DNA of 64,000 nucleotides from Ligula intestinalis. Lineage: Eukaryota; Platyhelminthes; Cestoda; Diphyllobothriidea; Diphyllobothriidae. Location: contig JAYGXS010000002.1 in assembly GCA_036362985.1 (NCBI GenBank), positions 92,720,469 through 92,784,468 of the forward strand, read 5' to 3'. The notes beneath the pieces were generated by a model. The model was not told where the DNA came from. It saw only the letters and a list, made by a program, of their open reading frames with translations, and did no database searches. Shown here piece by piece: positions 57,900 through 64,000 of the stretch (its first letter is position 1; each line of letters begins with the position of its first letter). The position numbers and the translations under genes were made by a program.

Positions 57900-58540
57900 A
57901 ATCCGACAAAGCAACGGGAGACCGGAATGGCCATTTCTGGCTTATAAGTCGTCATCAGCCAGTCATACCCAATCTCGAGGGTTGACACCCCCAAGATTTC
58001 AACCCAGGACCTTCGGTCATTGTGTTAGAGACACTACCTTTAGTCCACGGCTAATAAGCCATGAATGGCCTTTCTGGTCTCCCTTTGCTCTGTCAGATCC
58101 ACTTCAACATATCGCCTTAGTCACTATGTGACGGTCATGAGGGTTTGCGTTGCGAGCTCCTTGGCAAAGCGGAACTTAATTGTTCATTGATTAGATCGGT
58201 GAAGCAGCTGCATTCATTCATTATATTCTTGATCACAACCGACAAAGCAGGGGACACGTGAACTAGATGTAGTGTCCTGAACACGATGACCGAAGGTCCC
58301 GGGTTCAAATCTCGGGAGTGCCAACCCTCGAGATTGGGTATGACTGGCTGATGATGGCTAATAAGCCAGAAATGGCCATTCCGGTCTCCCTTTGCTTTGT
58401 CGGATCCACTTCAACATGTCAACTTAGTCACTATGTGACGGTCATGAGGGTTTGCGTTGCGAGCTTCTAGGCAAAGCGGAACTTAATTAGTCCTTGACTT
58501 GATTGGTGAAACACCTGCATTCATTCATAAACTAAATTCT
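57900..58540. mobile_element. SINE cluster: one minus copy, two plus copies
   Basis: The minus copy (about 57905-58040) is joined to plus body sequence (58045-58200), and a second, full plus copy follows (58255-58490). The B box is gggttcaaatc. The body has ggtatgactggctgatga, ctaataagccagaa, atggccattccgg and ctccctttgctttgtcgg. The trailing unit (cggtcatgagggtttgcgtt, aagcggaacttaatt, ctgcattcattcat) occurs twice with ~310 bp spacing. Confidence 0.7.
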
Positions 58541-58610
58541 TCTAGATTTCACTGTTCAAAAAGCTTTATTTTATAATGAGGCCCTACCAAATATAATAAA
58601 ACAATATGTA

Positions 58611-58993
58611 CAGGGTGTCCCGAAAATGCATACACATTTCATACAATTTTTAACTTGGTGTTTATAATAATTTTATTGAATAAAAAATGTAAAAAACTTT
58701 GCAAGGATCGTTGATTATTTTTTGATTGCATGTTTTCAAAATGACGTCTGTTTTGATCCAAAAACTGCTGAAACTGTGAAGCAATGTAATTGCACACACC
58801 ATAAAACAATTTCTATCGTATTTTATTGCATTCATGTTCACTGGCTTCTGTCAATTCAATTGTTTAATCTATAGTGAAAATGCGGTGCAAAACAAAAAAA
58901 ACTATCCTTTTAAATATTCAAACATGTAAAAAAATAAAATTATCATAACTAAAAAGTTAACAATTATATGCATATATTTTTCGGGACACACTG
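58611..58993. mobile_element. MITE with mariner-type ends
   Basis: The left end cagggtgtcccgaaaatgca and right end (complement cagtgtgtcccgaaaaatat) are inverted. TA precedes the left end at 58609-58610; the right flank is TT, so one duplicate base is changed or the border is off by one. It is 383 bp with no transposase frame. The first bases (cagggtg) are shared with the element at 15.34 kb, but the rest differs. Confidence 0.75.
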
Positions 58994-59335
58994 TTATATA
59001 GCTAATTTCACTGAACACTCACTGCCGTTGAGGGTGCTTTTAAAAATAGAATTTTGTTTCTGTTAAAATGGAAGCACCATTTAAAAAGTAAACTCTAGCG
59101 TAAAAATAACCTTCCCGCAGAAAATAACTTAATATAGTTGAATTTACTTAAATAAGATTAGATAGAAAGAAGATCTTTTTTCTGTTCGCCACGCAAGCTA
59201 CAACCAACGCAAAACTTATTTCAAATAATTCTGCGACCGTCAGACTTACCTATTGTTTCAGAATTGAGCTACGGATAGTCGAAGATTATCAAAAGATGAT
59301 CCTGCACAGTATCCCGTCACCCAATTTTACCTGTT

Positions 59336-59602
59336 ATGACTACTATCAACCTCGCATACTTCCAGTATGCTAGAGCATATTGTTCTGCCAATCAGCTGCC
59401 TGCCCCAGTGCCAACAGAGGTCTTGGCATCCTATTTACGCATCAGCCATCCCAGCCCGATGACTCAATGGTGCAAGTTTATTGCCACAGACGCCCTCTTC
59501 TTGGAGGTCAGACCTCACAGCCTAAGTGTGATAGTCTCGACAATTGAGGGCCGTTATCGCAATGTGATTCACAGCCTTGATATCACTGAGCTGATAACGT
59601 GA
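59336..59602 (+). CDS. Unrecognised 88-codon open frame, weak candidate
   Basis: It reads MTTINLAYFQYARAYC at the start, has ANQLPAPVPTEVLASYL in the middle and ends SLDITELIT. The composition is less AT-driven than nearby frames. A possible acceptor (gatcctgcacag) lies ~25 bp before the ATG. The pattern loosely recalls the N-terminal helical domain of tyrosine recombinases, but no catalytic residues follow. It could be a TE fragment, an exon or chance. Confidence 0.2.
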   Translation: MTTINLAYFQYARAYCSANQLPAPVPTEVLASYLRISHPSPMTQWCKFIATDALFLEVRPHSLSVIVSTIEGRYRNVIHSLDITELIT

Positions 59603-59609
59603 TCTGATG

Positions 59610-60595
59610 CTATGGAACAACTTTGCGCTAAAAAATGACAAATGATGAAATTCGTAGCACTTTTTCCCAGGTCGTTATTTAAAGCAAGCGTACACAACAG
59701 GGTTTATTTGTAACAACAAATTTTGGGCCAGGTTTTCAACTGCTTCCTCCGTTTGAATGAATGAGGGAAAAAAATAATATAGAAGTTTGAATTAACACAA
59801 AATCAAGGCCATCTTTCAAGTGAGGAATAGTCAATAATAAAGTCAACTTTAAATTTAGGATACAGGAAGGAAAACTTGGGACAAAATTTACAAAAATCAA
59901 AGGTGGATTAAATATAGGCACGCGATTACCAGAGCAGTTAGAAATGAGCCATTTGATAAATCCGCTTACATAAGTTGGGTTTCTCCCACTGTATATAGGC
60001 TGCTTTCCTGTAGCGCAAGGTCCCGAAATTTGTTTATTCGAATAACGGCTACTGTGTATGTTTGCTTTACAAGAGAAAAAAATATTTTATGGTTGAAGCA
60101 ATACGCCAATAAATAAGCGTCAGCTGAAAGAATTTTATTCTGGTGAATAGTTACTCACCTATGATGCAGCAATTCTTGAGTGAGTGACCGAAACATTATA
60201 AGGCTTTGCACAGGAAAGGTGTCTATGAAAAAAACAACAGCTTATGGCAATCTCTGTCTCCACTCGCTTACCTGAAACGCAAGTTTTTTTCAAGATCCAA
60301 TCGGCGTTAAGCTAAGTATGGGATTTTTTTATGAATCTGTTTTAATACTTCGAGTAGTACGCCATTTTTCAAGAAGAAACCATTCAAATGCCGAATTTGA
60401 TGTTACGTTTTACTGCTATCTGAAACATAAGGCAAAATTATTCTCGATCAGTACAACGGCTCTGCTCTCTTGAAACTGTCAAAGTAGAATTATGGCAGCT
60501 GCAGAACGTACTTCTTAAAAACGGGCACCTAGAAAGTTTCATTCTTTGGAATATTAGCGAACGCATCAGAATGCCTTTACCTGAACAACAGGAGC
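59610..60595. other. No recognised feature
   Basis: AT-rich; nothing supported. Confidence 0.4.
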
Positions 60596-60599
60596 GAAA

Positions 60600-61140
60600 G
60601 ACGTTTTCATGAGACTGCCTTTCTAAGGCGATGCGGCAAGCGATGTGTTGGCTAAAGAACGAGGTGCCTGGAGAAGAGAGTACGTGAACACACACACCAG
60701 CCTGGTTAGGTAAAGGCGAACCTTGATCAATCTTCAGTTATATTCTCGCACACCTTGTCGATACTAATGAAAACTTAGGAGCTGTCTACCGGGCACCAGC
60801 CAACTTTTCCAATGGTGCTAGAAGCAGCCGAGGAAGTGGCCATATGGCAAACGAATCTAATGTTTTGTTGTCAGAAGACACTAACAGAAGCGCTTTCACT
60901 TCCGTGGCCGACCCCAACGCCAGGTAGCGATCTTGTATCGCCCCCATCCCCTAGTGACAGTCTAACACTCTTCGTATCTGACCAATGACTAACGCTCATA
61001 ACCTCTCCTCCCCTCTCTTCCTACCCTCAGCGCGAGGACCTCCACATGCAAATATCACCATTTGGGTGGCATGAAAACGATTAATTGTAATCAAAAGACC
61101 CTTAGTAACCCTGTCTTATTGTACGATTTTCATAACCCAT
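60600..61140 (+). mobile_element. PLE family B fragment
   Basis: Plus frames around stops read RLPF, GDAASDVL (cf. VPFRGDAASELL at 61.87 kb) and, from ~60743, VDTNENLGAVYRAPAN (cf. VDPNEAFREIYKVPPN). Diverged and broken. Confidence 0.55.
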
Positions 61141-61274
61141 AAAATTGTACTGGTCTGATAATGAATTTTTGAAAACACATTTTTGGCGTTTAAACTTTCC
61201 AATGTCTTTATCGTTTTTTTCTTTTTACGTAATGCTGATAATTAATACATTGAGAAAAAACAGATACAATCGCT

Positions 61275-61345
61275 GTCACAAGAACTTTATTCGCCTAACG
61301 TTTCGGATTCCGTCGCAGATGAATCATCAGAAGCAAGAGCAGAAA
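61275..61345 (-). ncRNA. Hammerhead-like motif with intact boxes
   Basis: On minus: CTGATGA (61330-61324), a stem attc/gaat whose foot overlaps the first box, CGAAAC (61305-61300), then gttaggcgaataaag. Both catalytic boxes are unaltered. The pairing register of the stem is not canonical. Confidence 0.35.
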
Positions 61346-61529
61346 CACGTTATTTATAGGCAAGGAATTGCACTTAAACACATATCGGAGGGCGACGACC
61401 GCCTTTTCGCACCACTTGGAGTTTGAGATGCACAAACGCCCGAGGAAACTATCAGGCTTCAGCCAATGAAACCAAAAGACCCACAGCCACGACAAAAAAT
61501 CTGGACTTGTGTATAAGTTCTGGTGCAGT

Positions 61530-61764
61530 TACGGACAAACAACTACCCTAAGAGATTATTTACAAAAAATATGGCTGAGAAACAAAATAAAACCACCGCA
61601 ATTACTGTAGAAAAGGAAACACTATTCCTCAAAGTCCCCTTTCGAGGGGACGCAGCAAGTGAACTGCTAAAATGACGCCTTGACCAAGCCATTGCAAGAA
61701 CCTTCCCAGCAGTCAGAGTTCAGGTGTTATTCTCAACCAACCCAATCTAACATCAGGTGCATTT
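61530..61764 (+). repeat. In-frame 234 bp tandem duplication inside a PLE frame, unit 1
   Basis: Unit 1 starts near 61531 and unit 2 near 61765; the offset is exactly 234 bp (78 codons) between matching words (acaaacaactaccct at 61535 and 61769; atggctgagaaac at 61571 and 61805). Unit 1 carries TGA where unit 2 has TTA (61674-61676 region). Confidence 0.85.
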
Positions 61765-62620
61765 ACAAACAAACAACTACCCTGAGAGATTATTTACAAA
61801 AACAATGGCTGAGAAACAAAATAAAACCACCGCACTTACTGTAGAAAAGGAAACACTACTTCTCAAAGTCCCCTTTCGAGGTGACGCAGCAAGTGAACTG
61901 CTTAAATTACGCCTTGACCAAGCCATTGCAAGAACCTTCCCAACAGTCAAAGTTCAGGTGTTATTCTCAAACAACCCAATCTTACAGGGGGAAGGTAATG
62001 ATATGTTACCAGCTCATACCACCTCAATGTGCATCTATTCTTTCACTTGTTCCTGTGGAGCAGGTTATATTGGTCGCAGGAGCCGGCGCCTATGCAAAAG
62101 AATAAAGGAACAACTCCCGGCAGGTTCGAGAAAAGGTGAAGTCCGGAGCACGGCGCACATGCTCGAATCCGGATATCTGGTGGACCCTAACGAAGCTTTC
62201 CGAGAGATCTACAAGGTCCCACCAAATATACAATGTCCCTGGTTAAGCGCCTGCTAGCAACAGCAGAAGCGACCATTATCAGGATCATGAAACCCGCGTT
62301 GTGTGTACAAACAAACTTCCTACAAGCTCCACAGCTAGCTTGGCCTACAGTCAATTAACAGCATGCAGTCCTCCATGCTCTGTTTTTCTCCCTCCCCCCC
62401 ATAGACTGCTCCATCAAACCCTACCCTCACAACCAGCCTTCACTTATCGACCCCATATCCACCTCAATTCCCACGACCTACTTGTCCGAAAAGACGAACA
62501 CGTTTTAACTTGCACCCAGTTTCCATATAAATGTAAGGTCTGACGAGAATTTGTCGAATGTATACGTGTACTCGCCAAACTAGTCTTCTGAATTATTTGA
62601 TGGTAATTTTTGCAACTCTT
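61757..62620 (+). mobile_element. PLE family B 3' half with GIY-YIG
   Basis: The frame 61757-62257 reads TVEKETLLLKVPFRGDAASE, VQVLFSNNPILQGEGND, then the GIY-YIG start CSCGAGYIGRRSRRLCKRI, and VDPNEAFREIYKVPPN. A frameshift after PPN is followed by LLATAEAT-like and a tail shared with 33.2-33.5 kb and 4.1-4.4 kb. PLE proteins join a reverse transcriptase to this endonuclease; here only the distal part is present. Confidence 0.75.
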
Positions 62621-62639
62621 AAACAACCAACAACTACTT

Positions 62640-63210
62640 CGGAGTTAACGGAAGACTCCTCAAGTCGCGAATTGCCGCACACGTGGCCTTAGTGCGAATA
62701 AATGACGCCAATTCTCAAGTTGCGGCTCATTCGACGATGTCCGGCCAAATATTCAAATTTGATGAGGCTGACATTCCTGTATGATGAGCGGTGAGCTACT
62801 CTAGTCCTAGTTCACAGGACTACAGTTTACAGACAAGTGCAACGACCTGTCCAACTCATATTCGATGCAATTAGCCACTCGAGGAGCGTACAGCGAACGC
62901 GTCTTCTAACGCTCGCGACAGGGAGCCAAATGACTGAGCAGTCATCACGTCCAAGTCCAGCAGGGGTGATGAAATTTCAGCTGATCATGATCCCCATGCC
63001 GGCAATCAATCAATTAGCGCACATTCGGGCAACTATTTTCCGTAAAAGAGCAACTGTTAATTGGCATAAGTGTACTGTAGCGTAGTGAATGTCTCCTATA
63101 GACACTGCACCTCCCTGTGTATATGAATTACCCATTTCTGCTATCCTCTTTGATGTTGACGCCACGAAGGATGTCAAAACGCTAGGCAATTAAAGTTATT
63201 GCCTCAACGA
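62640..63210 (+). mobile_element. PLE family A endonuclease fragment and tail
   Basis: The frame reads FGVNGRLLKSRIAAHVALVR, then GQIFKFDEADIPV, matching the 28.1-28.2 kb copy. The following DNA (atcacgtccaagtcc, ccggcaatcaatcaattagc, gggcaactattttcc) matches 28.4-28.5 kb. A decayed hammerhead-like stem-loop (tgatgttgac ... gtcaaaacgc, aggcaattaaag) ends it near 63200. Confidence 0.6.
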
Positions 63211-63419
63211 GCTCAGTTTTTTCTTCTCAATTATTTTCTTGGACTCGCATTTTCGCTTGTATTGGCAATGTGCATATTAAAAACATTGTTTTCTCGAAAG
63301 AAATTTGAAAAAGACAAAGGTCACAAGACTAGCAGGGTTTATTGACATCGTATACTTTCCCAACCTCGTATTCAACTACAAACGGTCGTTGCTTATTAAT
63401 AAGATAATTAACTGTCCAT

Positions 63420-64000
63420 TTACAGGAAGTACTACATATATACATGCAAAACGCACAGTTCCTGCTCAACGGACAGTTTTATGGACAGATCGATAGCGTA
63501 GCTATAGGCAGTCTATTGGGACCCGTCCAAGCAGATATTTTTAGGCCAAACCTTGAAAGAAAATGAGCCGAACGAATGGATAAAATATTTTTCTATAGAT
63601 GATAGGTGGATGATATCGTTGCCATAGTCGAAAACCCGAAAGAGGGGAGGTGCATGCAAAGATCAACTTTACGATCGGGCATGAGAAGCACGACACACTG
63701 GCTTTCTCAGTATTGCTTATACGGAGACGCGCATATGGTTTCATTCAAAGGTCTACCAATCGGAAAACTACATGAAAAGGACAACACATGCACTTTCTTA
63801 GTTTCGTTCCAATTCAGAGAAGAAAAAACTTAGTTTCATGCCTTTCAATAGAGCTGCTAGAATCTGCTCTTTGGATATGATCAATGAAGAGATGAGTTTT
63901 CTCAGGAAAGTGTTTCTGGTAAACGGCTCTCCAAAGAAATTCATTGATGGGTATTGCAACGGCAGACAAGAAAATCCTCCTGAAATAGCAGTGCCAAAAA
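63420..64000 (+). pseudogene. PLE reverse transcriptase, broken, runs off the window
   Basis: Frames around shifts and stops read FLLNGQFYGQIDSVAIGSLL then GPVQADIF (the loop that usually reads MGSPLGP in PLEs), VDDIVAIVEN (catalytic YVDD-type box, here after two stops) and, near the end, FSQESV / FLRKVFLVNGSPKKFIDGYC in another frame. The enzyme family is recognised from motif order. The copy has at least two stops and a frameshift and continues past 64,000. Confidence 0.7.

Noticed and set aside
1..64000. CRISPR arrays, operons or bacterial regulatory sites
   Set aside because: No regularly spaced identical repeats, no dense gene order, and clear eukaryotic splice structure and retroelements.

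Overview
The window looks like nuclear DNA of a repeat-rich flatworm, most likely a cestode of the diphyllobothriidean type. The grounds are: no dense operon-like gene order; one multi-exon gene with kilobase introns and canonical GT/AG junctions; and many decayed Penelope-like elements (PLEs), CR1/jockey-type LINEs, tRNA-headed SINEs and mariner-type DNA elements. The species cannot be fixed from the sequence.

The only convincing host gene lies on the minus strand from about 44.67 kb down to 16.79 kb. I resolve seven exons (44270-44666, 40470-40823, 37451-37672, 27188-27565, 23457-23813, 18268-18537, 16794-17048) and one doubtful last exon (14945-15028). Every junction I resolve between these exons is phase 0; only the 5' border of the first visible exon is not. 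Three exons each carry one copy of an approximately 75-85 residue helical repeat with gapless spacing C-x15-D-x5-R-x2-W. The others encode proline-rich, SP-rich and acidic linkers, including a run of 14 prolines. I do not recognise the family; it reads like a cytoplasmic scaffold or adaptor.

Most of the rest is mobile DNA. 0.3-5.4 kb: LINE remnant, GC-rich inverted and direct repeats, a head-to-head pair of PLE 3' ends, a SINE. 6-15 kb: mostly unrecognised, with a hairpin, a LINE 3' end and dispersed repeats. 15.3-16.6 kb: a mariner-type element with TA target duplication and an internally deleted transposase. 17-29 kb: introns filled with PLE tails. 30.4-33.1 kb: a CR1/jockey-like LINE whose reading frame has three stops and no obvious frameshift. 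33-45 kb: PLE pieces, three foldbacks or palindromes, SINEs. 41.4 and 49.8 kb: two copies of one ~1 kb foldback element. 45-60 kb: mostly unrecognised AT-rich DNA with a foldback, SINEs and a MITE. 60.6-64 kb: a string of PLE fragments on the plus strand, the last with reverse transcriptase motifs running off the window end.

The two observations I rate highest are the three-copy helical repeat with its modular phase-0 exons, and a recurrent hammerhead-ribozyme-like stem-loop (CTGANGA, short stem, CGAAAC) at the ends of PLE and foldback elements, often in inverted pairs.
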